Assembly: GCA_963726995.1 (NCBI GenBank) | Contig: CAVSEP010000005.1 | Coordinates: 700,910 to 764,909, forward strand | DNA length: 64,000 nt | Reading direction: 5' to 3' | Origin: DAIDKA01 sp963726995 | Lineage (GTDB): Bacteria > Pseudomonadota > Gammaproteobacteria > Steroidobacterales > Steroidobacteraceae | In this document: positions 18,870-27,225 of the stretch, piece after piece | Numbering within the stretch: the stretch's first letter is position 1 | Layout: every line of letters begins with the position of its first letter | Notes under the pieces: generated by a model | The model's database searches: none | The model's input: only the letters and a program-made list of their open reading frames with translations | What the model was told of the DNA's origin: nothing | Position numbers and translations under genes: made by a program

Positions 18870-19196
18870 CTATGCTCCATTTGCTAGCCAGCGCTCAACG
18901 TCCGAACGCAACCACCCGCGGCCACCGCCAGCGCGCTTTGGCGGGAATGTTCCGGCCCGAATCCATCGATAAACGGTGCAGCGGTGTTTGCCGGTGATAC
19001 GCATGACATCACGGGTGCTCAAGAGCTGATCGATCCCTGGCCGGCCTGTCGGCGAATCCGCGGTCGCGCTGGCTGTTGCTGAATCCGTACGCTTCGGCTT
19101 GTTACTGCCCATCGGAAGGCGCAGCTGAACCTGACGATCTAATAGCATGTGGATAATTCTCGCTCGTTGCCCGGGAGGCGGACGTCCAACGTCCAT
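18870..19196 (-). CDS. AlpA-like excisionase/HTH regulator
   Basis: The C-terminal 60 residues, LLSTRDVMRITGKHRCTVYRWI then FPPKRAGG and WLRSDVERWLA, form the winged HTH of the AlpA/MerR-like excisionase family, which controls excision or integrase expression of genomic islands. The upper limit of 108 residues is uncertain: in-frame ATGs at 19148 and 19112 are alternatives, and none has a good Shine-Dalgarno. Its presence beside mobilisation genes supports a former integrative element. Confidence 0.8.
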   Translation of the reverse strand: MDVGRPPPGQRARIIHMLLDRQVQLRLPMGSNKPKRTDSATASATADSPTGRPGIDQLLSTRDVMRITGKHRCTVYRWIRAGTFPPKRAGGGRGWLRSDVERWLANGA

Positions 19197-19464
19197 TTTG
19201 AAATTCGGGTTGGAAGCAACGGCGAGGACTCATGATGTGCGTCAATCTCGCGGGTAGTCAAGGCCGAGATACCGGCCAATTTGTACGGAAACCCTTAGGT
19301 GCATTGCGACGAGATGCAACACTTCGTTCCCAAGCTGGCGCCGAATATTTGGTTGCAACCGCGCTCACATTGCCGCTGTCCCAGAGCGTTGGTGCAGGCA
19401 CAAGGTTCCCGAAACACAATAAGTTATTGTTCCATATAGGTTTGCCGAAAGATTGGATCGGATA

Positions 19465-20171
19465 ATGGATGACTTGACGCTCAGATCACGCAGGAACCAG
19501 CTGCACGAGCGCGGATACACGTTGCTTCCACGATCCGAGTTCGAATTCGACGTTGGGGAACTGCGCCGGACGGTCGAATCTTTGGCGCAGGCGAATGCGG
19601 GAATTCGGCGGCTCCTCGATGCACCCTGGTGCGCGGAGCTTGGCGCGCGCATCCGGCTCCATCCGGTTCTCCAGCCGCTTTTGCCCAAACACGCGGTGCC
19701 GGTCCAATGCACGCTAATCGCAAAGGCTGGCTCCAGGAACTGGCTGGTGGCTCTGCACCAGGACCTGAGCATCCCAGTCGCAGAACGAATTGAGGCGCCC
19801 GGATGCACCGGGTGGTCACAGAAAGGAGGGGATGTCTTCGTGCAGCCCCCCGCGCGGCCATTCTTGAGCAGCTTGTGGCGGTACGCCTTCATGTCGACGA
19901 CTGTGAAGAGGGTAACGGTGCTCTGCGTGTTGTGCCTGGTTCGCATCGGCTGGGACGGCTGAGTGCTGCGGAGGGTGCCCGCGCGCGCAGCGATCTCGGT
20001 GAGCAAACAGTGCGCGCGAGCGCCGGCGATGCCCTCGTGATGAAACCGCTACTACTTCACGCATCGTCCAAGGCTGCGAATCCGTTACCGTGGCGGGTTC
20101 TACACTTCGTGTTCGGCCGACACGATCTCCCTGATGGTTTGCGATGGCCGGGGAGCCGCAGGACTGTCTGA
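19465..20171 (+). pseudogene. Phytanoyl-CoA dioxygenase-like protein, frameshifted
   Basis: Two overlapping frames together make one Fe(II)/2-oxoglutarate oxygenase of the PhyH type. The first carries ALHQDLSIPV (H-x-D metal ligands) and the second carries LHVDDCEEGNGALRVVPGSH and LLLHASSKAANP (distal His). They join at a run of six C at 19847-19852, where adding one C gives a continuous 235-residue protein. The chosen ATG at 19465 starts MDDLTLRSRR. As read, the enzyme is broken after about 130 residues. Substrate unknown. Confidence 0.75.
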
Positions 20172-20347
20172 ATTCGCGAATCGTTGCAAACAAATTCTGC
20201 TACAGCGTGCAACATGGAAGCTTCTACGGTGAGTGCAACATCGATGAGCTTCTGCAAATTCCAGCGCGCGCGGATGTGAAGTTTCCGGTCACTTTGATGG
20301 GAAACGCAGGATAGCGCGCGGGCGGCTGATGTATCACCATTGGCCTC

Positions 20348-20904
20348 ATGCGCGAGGATTCATTCATCCACTGCCGCGTCGATCCAGAGTTGAAAGCTGC
20401 GATTAGGCGAATCGCAGACGACATGGAACTCAGTGACTCTGCACTTATCAAACAAGTGCTCAAAGATCTTGTCCGGATGTCGGGTGCACTCAGGCCCAGC
20501 ATCGGTCCGAGCCGAAACGTCCCCGCGATGCCAGGCTGTACGTGCGATTGCATCCGAGCGATCGACTGTTGCTGACGGAGCGTGCGGTGGTACGAGGGAT
20601 GGCGCCCGCGACGTATGCGGCCGTGATGGTGCGAGCACACCTCAATGACTTGGCACCGCTGCCCAAGGAGGAGCTCCTGGCTCTGCGTGAAGCGGTTTCT
20701 CGACTCGCAAGCCTGGGTCGGCTGATGAACCGGATTGCCGGCGAAATGGATACAGACCGTTGGCCCGAGCACGGAGCCAGGCAGGTTGCTGAGATGGGTG
20801 AGGCGTGCCTGACGCTACATGACCGGGTGCTGGCGCTGCTCATTGCGAATGCCAAGAGCTGGAGGAGGGGGTATGCCGAAGGTCCCGTTCAAGCTGCCCG
20901 GTGA
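20348..20904 (+). pseudogene. Mobilisation accessory protein (RHH/MobC-like), frameshifted
   Basis: The N-terminal frame encodes a ribbon-helix-helix segment, FIHCRVDPELKAAIRRIAD, typical of relaxosome DNA-binding proteins. The C-terminal frame encodes RLHPSDRLLLTERA and LREAVSRLASLGRLMNRIAG, resembling the MobC region. They join near 20515-20530 if one base is restored. The end overlaps the relaxase gene by 32 bases, as MobC-relaxase pairs often do. As read, the protein stops at 20575. Confidence 0.65.
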
Positions 20905-21874
20905 ACCGCTGCTGAGTCTGACGAGTTACGCCAGGAGTGGCCCAACCCGACGTGACCGGCTGTCGCATGCGGAGATCGACCAGATTCGCCGCACCGTACG
21001 ACGGGCGCCGGAAGTCGTGGTGAAGGTGCTGTCCCGAGGTCGACACGACGTTTCCGGTGCCGCGGCGCACTTCGCATATGTCTCCCGTGGAGGCACTTTG
21101 GAGATGGAGACCGACGAAGGAGAGCGCCTGACCGGCATTGAGGCCACGGAACAGTTGCTGGATCGCTGGTGTCTCGAACTGGAGGGGGAACGGCCTGGCG
21201 CCGACTTGCAGGCCTTCAGCCGGCGTAAGCCCGCGAAGCTCTTCCAGAAGGTGACCTTCTCCATGCCGCCCGGTACCCCGCCGGCAAAGGTGCTGGGGGC
21301 GGTCCAAGACTTTGCACGGGAGGAGTTGGCCCTGATGCACCGCTACGCCATGGTGCTCCATACCGATGAGCCCCATCCCCATGTCCACCTGGTCATCAAG
21401 TCCTTAAGTGAGCAGGGGACGCGTCTGCGAATCGAGAAGGCGACGCTCAGGCACTGGAGGCGGCGATTTGCGCTGCAGCTGGAAGCCCGTGGAGTGCCCG
21501 CCAATGCGACGGAGAGGGCGGTACGGGGCAAGACGCTATCGGGGAAGTCCGATGCAGTCTTCCGGACGGCACAGAGGCAGGAATCGCGCCACATACTAGC
21601 CCGCGTGGAATCCGTCGCCCGGGATGTCCTCAACGGCCATGAAACCCCGGAGCCTGGGCGGGCGCGACTTTTTGCTACTCGTAAAGCAGTGGAGCAGGGG
21701 TGGCTGGCCGCGAGCGAACAACTCAAGGTTCAGGGATATCCCGACTTGGCTCTTGAAGTGCGAAGTTTCGTGGCGCAGTTGCCACGCGTGAAGACGGAGC
21801 GGGAATTGATTTCCGAGGACCTGCGGAAACGCATCCGGGCCGCACGCGTACGGGACGACGCGCCCACGAGATGA
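20873..21874 (+). CDS. Relaxase/mobilisation nuclease
   Basis: A 333-residue relaxase that would nick at an oriT to start conjugative transfer. The metal-binding histidine motif is DEPHPHVHLVIKS near residue 165, preceded by FQKVTFSMPPGTPP and HFAYVSRGG, the usual layout of Relaxase/mobilisation nuclease domains. The MOB class cannot be fixed. I chose the ATG at 20873 because GGAGGAGGGGG precedes it and MPKVPFKLPG is a plausible start. The 3' 270 bases are duplicated at 31144-31412. No coupling protein or type IV secretion genes are present, so transfer would depend on a helper. Confidence 0.85.
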   Translation: MPKVPFKLPGEPLLSLTSYARSGPTRRDRLSHAEIDQIRRTVRRAPEVVVKVLSRGRHDVSGAAAHFAYVSRGGTLEMETDEGERLTGIEATEQLLDRWCLELEGERPGADLQAFSRRKPAKLFQKVTFSMPPGTPPAKVLGAVQDFAREELALMHRYAMVLHTDEPHPHVHLVIKSLSEQGTRLRIEKATLRHWRRRFALQLEARGVPANATERAVRGKTLSGKSDAVFRTAQRQESRHILARVESVARDVLNGHETPEPGRARLFATRKAVEQGWLAASEQLKVQGYPDLALEVRSFVAQLPRVKTERELISEDLRKRIRAARVRDDAPTR

Positions 21875-22545
21875 GTTGATTGTGGGGCATGAGTCCTGAT
21901 CTGCTATCGGCGGGTTGTCAAATTATGCGAGATATGGCATAGTGAAACCGAATAAACGAGTGCATTGGTTGGGCAGTAGCAAAGCGGATCTGAAGGCGCT
22001 GCCGAAGGCGGTCATGGCGCAGGCGGGCTACGAACTGTACCTCGTTCAATGTGGACTGGAGCCTACCAACTGGAGGCCCATGTCGACTGTTGGACCTGGA
22101 GTACGGGAGATTCGTGTTCGGGATTCGTCAGGGGCATTTCGTGTGATTTACCTGATGTCCCAGCCCGAGGCGATCTACGTCTTGCATTGCTTCCAGAAGA
22201 AGACCCAGACGACATCGCAGAGCGATATTGAGTTGGCGCAGAAGCGTCTGAAAATGTTGTCGAGGCAATGCCGATGGCCCGAAAGAAAGTGCCGAACGTG
22301 TTCGAGGATCTGTACTCGGCCGACCAGGCAGCCGAGATGGAGATACGAGCTCAATTGCTGCATGGGCTTACTGACTGGCTAAAGGCCTCCGGTCTGACCC
22401 AGATACAGGCAGCAAAGGCTCTTGGCGTTACGCAAGCGCGAATCTCCAACCTGCACCGGGGCAAGATCAACCGATTCAGCTTGGACCTGCTAGTACGGCT
22501 CGCGGCGCGAGCTGGCTTGCGGCCCAAACTCAGGTTGGTTGCCTA
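21606..22545 (+). repeat. Direct repeat copy 1 (relaxase 3' end, toxin, antitoxin)
   Basis: 940 bases matching 31144-32083 with the same length, in the same orientation, and roughly 90 percent identity by eye. The match starts at TGGAATCCGTCGCCCGGG inside the relaxase gene and ends at the antitoxin stop codon. Confidence 0.9.
21942..22382 (+). CDS. RelE/HigB-type toxin (phage Gp49-like), copy 1, C-terminally extended
   Basis: A small RelE-superfamily protein expected to cut mRNA on the ribosome. Signatures are WLGSSKADLKALP, VGPGVREIRVRDSSGAFRV and YVLHCFQKKTQ. The start is taken as GTG at 21942 (VKPNKRV), as in the second copy; a TTG at 21915 is also open. Copy 2 ends in TAA after KRLKMVPR. 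Here the same codon reads CAA, so translation continues about 38 more residues through the antitoxin gene in another frame. The extension is not conserved and may affect function. The antitoxin gene follows, overlapping by 115 bases. Confidence 0.85.
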   Translation: MKPNKRVHWLGSSKADLKALPKAVMAQAGYELYLVQCGLEPTNWRPMSTVGPGVREIRVRDSSGAFRVIYLMSQPEAIYVLHCFQKKTQTTSQSDIELAQKRLKMLSRQCRWPERKCRTCSRICTRPTRQPRWRYELNCCMGLLTG

Positions 22546-22546
22546 A
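22268..22546 (+). CDS. XRE-family antitoxin (HigA-like), copy 1
   Basis: A 92-residue protein with an HTH, LTQIQAAKALGVTQARISNLHRG (LTQIQAAKALGV then ARISNLHRG), and an N-terminal arm containing VFEDLYSADQAAEMEIRA. It is encoded after the toxin, the order seen in HigBA systems. It would neutralise the toxin and repress the operon. It lies inside the lengthened toxin frame of this copy. It differs from copy 2 at only a few positions. Confidence 0.88.
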   Translation: MPMARKKVPNVFEDLYSADQAAEMEIRAQLLHGLTDWLKASGLTQIQAAKALGVTQARISNLHRGKINRFSLDLLVRLAARAGLRPKLRLVA

Positions 22547-22552
22547 TTAGGG

Positions 22553-22600
22553 GCTGTCAACACGTGGGATCCTACCCAAGAACTACCTGATTGAGTTTTC
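22553..22600 (+). repeat. Short flanking repeat J, copy 1
   Basis: GGGCTGTCAACACGTGGGAT and CCTACCCAAGAACTACCTGAT directly follow the antitoxin gene. A similar 40-base sequence (31103-31143) directly precedes repeat copy 2. The two differ at about eight positions. The pair brackets the 8.5-kb segment between the two toxin-antitoxin copies. The rest of 22601-22923 has no gene that I can support. Confidence 0.65.
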
Positions 22601-22923
22601 CCATTCCGGACGTGCGTCACTGAACGATATGTGTCAACGACCAGCAATTCGAAGTGTGCTGGGCCGAACGCCAAGTCTCGAGAATCGTTTTGGTGCTTTC
22701 GGCCCAGACCGGTCCCTCGTGGCCACATTTGGGCGACTTGGAAGCGGACGGCCGCGTGATTGGCGCACACAAACTAGCTCGGAGCAATTTCATCAGCCCC
22801 TCAACAATGGGCCATATTGCACCGACAAGCTAATGCAGCGGCCTGAGACCCTTAGTGCTACGCTGCCTTTTCCTGCCACTACGCGGTGTAACGAAAGGCG
22901 TGCCGGGCCGGCCGCGAGCTCAA

Positions 22924-24081
22924 ATGAAATCGACTTTATCTGCAAGCGTGCTGGTGGTCGGTGACAATGGCGTCGAAGTGGACGGCGTGGTCGCCGATTT
23001 AAAGAAGCACTTCAAAAATGTTGAAAGCGCAACATCCCTGATAGAGCCGCGCGCGACATTTGCGTACAGTACCACCGACGTTTTCGTGCTGGCCTTCAAA
23101 GAATTTGCCAAGGCGCAGCCTTACTGTCGGGAAATATCTGATGCGGACCCTTCAAGTTCGGCCCAGCGGTCGATCTTACTCTGTGGTCCGGAAGATGCTG
23201 CCACGGCATTGGAGATGTGCAAGCGGCGTTATTTCGATGACTACGTAGCCTATTGGCCTTCGCCACAGGATCGGTCGCGACTGCCGATGAGCGTGTGGCT
23301 GGCAGCGCGTGCTGCACTGGCGTTGCGTCAAAATGAGGAAAACGGCGCCCAATTGCTCACCCATGCAAAAGAGCTGGGAGAACTTGATCGCGTCGTTCAT
23401 CAGGAAATCGATCTAGCAAAAAAGCAGGCTTCCGCGACTCATGCGTCGATGGTGACGTTGGAACAGAAGTTGGCCGAGGCGAGTGATGAGTTTTCGCAAC
23501 GCCTGGTAGAGACGGGCGCCAATCATGCCATTGAGATCAAAGACTCAGCATCCCTGAAACGGGATCTTGAGCAGTTCAAGAGCCAGCAGCTTGATTTGGC
23601 GCGGGCAGCAACCAATACCGTCGTCGGTCCACTTAAGAATAGGGCGCAGCAACTTCGCGCAAACGTGGAACCATCGTTGGTCGGCCTACGCACCTTCGCG
23701 GCGAAGATCCGGGAGGCGCGACCTTCGCTGCTGGTTATCATCGATAACGACACCGCTCGGGAACTACTTGCTCCGACTCTTCGCTTCCTCGGATATGATC
23801 CCTTTGTCGTTCAAGGGCAAAAGCAGATGTTGGCTCAACTGGTGCGGACGGCGCCGGCCGCCATTCTGGTGGACTTTGCATCCCCGTCCGCGGACTCTGA
23901 GGCCCTCACTCGGCAGCTTAAGGCAATGCCGGAGCTTGCTCACATACCGATCATCATCGTGAGCGCGGACATCCGCCGCGAGACTCTAATCCGCAGTATC
24001 CAAGCCGGCGCGTCAGATTTTGTCGCGAAGCCATTCACCCGCGACGTACTTCGTGCCAAGCTTGAAAAGCTTGTGCGCTAG
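22924..24081 (+). CDS. Response-regulator-like protein with two receiver-type domains
   Basis: A 385-residue cytoplasmic protein. The N-terminal 140 residues (SVLVVGDNGVEVDGVVADL) look like a degenerate receiver without an obvious phospho-acceptor. A helical, probably coiled-coil segment follows (about 155-250: LAKKQASATHASMVTLEQKL). The C-terminal receiver (about 262-385) keeps the acidic pair in IIDND, Asp in ILVDFASP and Lys in FVAKPF. There is no output domain, so it would signal through protein contacts. Start at ATG 22924 (MKSTLSASVLVV). It precedes a histidine kinase by 900 bases and is one of few intact genes in this stretch. Confidence 0.75.
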   Translation: MKSTLSASVLVVGDNGVEVDGVVADLKKHFKNVESATSLIEPRATFAYSTTDVFVLAFKEFAKAQPYCREISDADPSSSAQRSILLCGPEDAATALEMCKRRYFDDYVAYWPSPQDRSRLPMSVWLAARAALALRQNEENGAQLLTHAKELGELDRVVHQEIDLAKKQASATHASMVTLEQKLAEASDEFSQRLVETGANHAIEIKDSASLKRDLEQFKSQQLDLARAATNTVVGPLKNRAQQLRANVEPSLVGLRTFAAKIREARPSLLVIIDNDTARELLAPTLRFLGYDPFVVQGQKQMLAQLVRTAPAAILVDFASPSADSEALTRQLKAMPELAHIPIIIVSADIRRETLIRSIQAGASDFVAKPFTRDVLRAKLEKLVR

Positions 24082-25001
24082 TGCGCCGCGAAGTGACGTG
24101 CGGCCGCCTTTTTCTTTGCCAAGAAGCGTGGGCCGGGAGCGGCGGCTTACGGCAAGGATCGAGACGCCGCCGAGCAGGCCTCCGAAACTATGGCGGGTCC
24201 TCATTGCGACTTTCGACGTTTCCAATTTCATGGGGCATCAGGCTGATCGCTATGAAGTGTGGGAGCTGCCACGCGATTTTCATCCACTCGACTCAGTGAA
24301 AGGATGCTCGTTGACTGGCAGTTAAAGTGTCGCGGATCGGGACAAGCGAAACTATGAGGTGCTGCCGCAGACCGGCAATTGCCGCGATGGGTGCACATGC
24401 AGCTCCATCTAGAGCTATGGTTAACGTCATGGCGTCGTCGTTTCTGGACATTTTCTGTGCGGCGGCAATTGCTCTGTAAGGTTGCCGAAACTAATGTGAA
24501 GGCCTGGTCACAACGGGCGTGTGGTGCTTAATGGGCGGCCCGATCGGCACGAAGACAGCACCGCACCAGGGAGAATCAACGGCCCACTCCACGGCATTTC
24601 TGGGGTGGTGCAAGGGGTGTCCACTTCAGTGCCCGGGCGATTCAGACCTCCATGTAGGTAAATCGAACTGGGTTCATGAACAACTTACAAACGACACTTG
24701 AATAATGTGACTCGCGTCGGCGGCGCGAGCAGGAACTAGGCACAGTCTAAATGCGAGCAGGGAATGCATAAACGTCCCAGCTCATAGGTTGCCGGAAGCA
24801 AGCGAGCTAGCATATTCCACGTCACTTCTTGATCCGGTGCTGATTGCGGGTCTGGTGAACGTCTCACTGTTCGAAACATGGCCGCCCGAAGGGCCGGCGC
24901 CCTACGCATCGCTATCGTGTGCGGCCTTCGAGGACTAGCATGCACGTAGATTCCGTTGCAAGGATCTATTGCACCGCACAAAAATTCACCGGAGTTCGGG
25001 A
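24082..25001. other. Long intergenic stretch without a supported gene
   Basis: About 920 bases between the double-receiver gene and the kinase. Short open frames on both strands lack family motifs, ribosome-binding sites and GC-rich third positions. It may be remains of a lost gene. Confidence 0.45.
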
Positions 25002-26794
25002 ATGGACTTTCGGCAGCCAGGAGCGGAGATAGCGGAGGCCGTAATTGTAGTGGATCTGCAGGGCAGGGTCTTGTCCTGGAACTCCCACGCTGGACGCTAT
25101 TTGGCTACTCGGCTGCCGAAGCCGTCGGGACTTCCCTGAAGGATTTGTTGCTTCCGAGTGAGCACGACGCGGAGCCATCCGACGACGAGGCCTGCATCTA
25201 TGAAGCACTTCGCCGCCGCAAGGATGGCGGGCTTCTCTACGTTAATGCCTCGCGGAGTGCCGTCCGGCGCGACTCGTCCGGCGCAGACTATATTGTCTAT
25301 GCGAAGCGCGATGTCACGCACCTAAAGGTGGCGCGCGACACAAAGCTGGTCGAGACTCGCTTCGGCGCGCTACTGGAATCGACACCCGACGCCACACTGA
25401 TCGTGAATGCGATGGGGCGCATTGTACTCGCGAATTCCCAAGCTGCGCGCGCATTCGATTATGACCCACGCGAGCTCATCGGCGAACCCGTGGAAGTGCT
25501 GCTGCCCGAGCGTTTCCGCAGTACGCATGTGGGACATCGCTCACTGTTTTCGCAGCAGCCGCGTACCCGCACCATGGGGCAGGGACTGGAGCTGTTCGGC
25601 CGCCGCCGGGACGGCTTGGAATTTCCTGTCGAAATCAGTCTCTCACCCCTCTCAACCGATGAAGGTACGATGGTGATGAGTGCCGTGCGGGACATCACCG
25701 ATCGTAAAAAGGCAGAACGGAAATTTCGAGGCCTGCTCGAGTCGGCGCCCGACGCTATGGTGATTGTGGCCAGAGACGGACGAATTGCCCTGGTCAACTC
25801 GCAGCTGGAGCGTCTGTTTGGGTACCCGCGCGAGGAGCTGCTCGGTAAGTCCGTAGACATTCTGGTGCCGCAACGCTATCGGGGCCATCACTTCAAGCAT
25901 CGCGCGGGATTCTTCACGCAGCCGCGCGCCCGTGCCATGGGTGCCGGGTTAGAGCTATACGGTCAACGCCGCGATGGCAGCGAGTTTCCCGTGGAGATTA
26001 GCTTAAGTCCTCTGGAGACTGAGGAAGGGCTGTTCGCTTCAGGGGCGATTCGTGATGCTACCGAGCGGCGACGCTTCGAGCAGACGCTACAGGACGCCAG
26101 CCGACTCAAGAGCGAGTTTCTCGCGACCATGTCGCACGAGTTGCGCACGCCACTGAACGGAATCATCGGCTTTTCGGAATTCCTGATCGACGAAAAGGCC
26201 GGCGCACTGAACGCTCGTCAGAAGGAATTCCTGACCGATGTGCTCGCCAGTGGCAAGCATTTGCTGCAACTCATAAATGATGTTCTCGATCTGTCCAAGA
26301 TTGAGGCCGGCAAGATGGATCTGGCCCCGGAGCGCTTCGATCTTAGCGCTGCCGTTGACGAGGTTTGCGCGGTCGTCTCTGCCATCGCTACTTCCAAGGA
26401 GATCTCGCTGATTCGACACGTGAGCCCTGATGTTGCAATTGTGACTCTCGACCGACACCGCTTCATTCAGATTCTCTACAACCTGCTATCGAACGGGATC
26501 AAGTTCACAAATCATGGGGGTGAGGTGAGTCTGAGCTTGGACCGTGACGGCGATGAGCTGCAATTGCGGGTTCGCGACTCCGGTATAGGTATTCGCGCAG
26601 CAGATCTGCCAAAGCTTTTCCTGGAATTCCAGCAGCTGGATTCCGGCACAGGCCGGCGTCATGACGGCACGGGTCTGGGTTTGGTGCTCACTAAACGGTT
26701 GGCGGAGTTGCACGGCGGGACCGTCAGGGTCGAGAGCGAGGTCGGAAAAGGGAGTCTTTTCACGGTGAAATTGCCACTCTCCAGCGGCGAATGA
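25002..26794 (+). CDS. PAS-domain sensor histidine kinase, frameshift near N-terminus
   Basis: A soluble kinase of about 597 residues once one missing base is allowed for. ATG 25002 has GGAG seven bases upstream and reads IAEAVIVVDLQGRVLSWNSHAGR; the frame then shifts near 25095-25100 to LFGYSAAEAVG. Two more PAS domains follow (LLESTPDATLIVNAMGRIV; LLESAPDAMVIVARDGRIA), then HisKA (SHELRTPLNGIIGF) and HATPase (NLLSNGIKF, DGTGLGLVL). No membrane segment is visible, so it probably senses a cytoplasmic signal. A response-regulator gene starts 12 bases downstream. As read, translation from 25002 stops early; the large downstream part is open. Confidence 0.75.
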
Positions 26795-26806
26795 TCGACA
26801 AACACA

Positions 26807-27225
26807 ATGGGTCTCACAATTCTTGTGATCGATGACAATCCGGTGAATCTGAAGCTGGCCTCGGAGGTGCTGCTGGCGGACGGGCACGTTGTCATCCGCG
26901 CCGAGGACGCCGAGCAGGCTCTGAGCCTGCTTCAGACCCAGATGCCAGATCTGGTCCTGACGGACATCGCACTACCTGGAATTGACGGCTTGGCGCTGAC
27001 GCGCCAGCTCAAGTCCGACGCGCGATTCCGACACCTGCCGGTGGTGGCCCTGACAGCCTCGGCTATGAAGGGTGACGAAGCACGTATTCTGGACGCTGGA
27101 TGCGATGCCTATATCGCGAAACCCATCGATAACGCACGTTCTCGGCGCAGATTATGCACTTATGCAAGCGCTGCCAAAGCGAGAATCGATCTGATGACTG
27201 CCGGCGCCCACATTCTCGTGGTTGA
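26807..27225 (+). pseudogene. Single-domain response regulator, frameshifted near its end
   Basis: A CheY-like receiver: ILVIDDNPVNLKLASEVL, phospho-acceptor Asp in LVLTDIALPGIDG, and YIAKPID. After KPIDN the frame is wrong. One added base near 27133-27136 gives RTFSAQIMHLCK, a normal receiver end, with a stop at 27223-27225. As read, the frame instead runs into the next gene, fusing the two. It is the likely partner of the kinase just upstream, where such single-receiver genes are common. Confidence 0.65.

Noticed and set aside
24519..24701. 60-codon frame in the gap before the kinase gene
   Set aside because: No Shine-Dalgarno, no recognisable motif, ordinary chance length.
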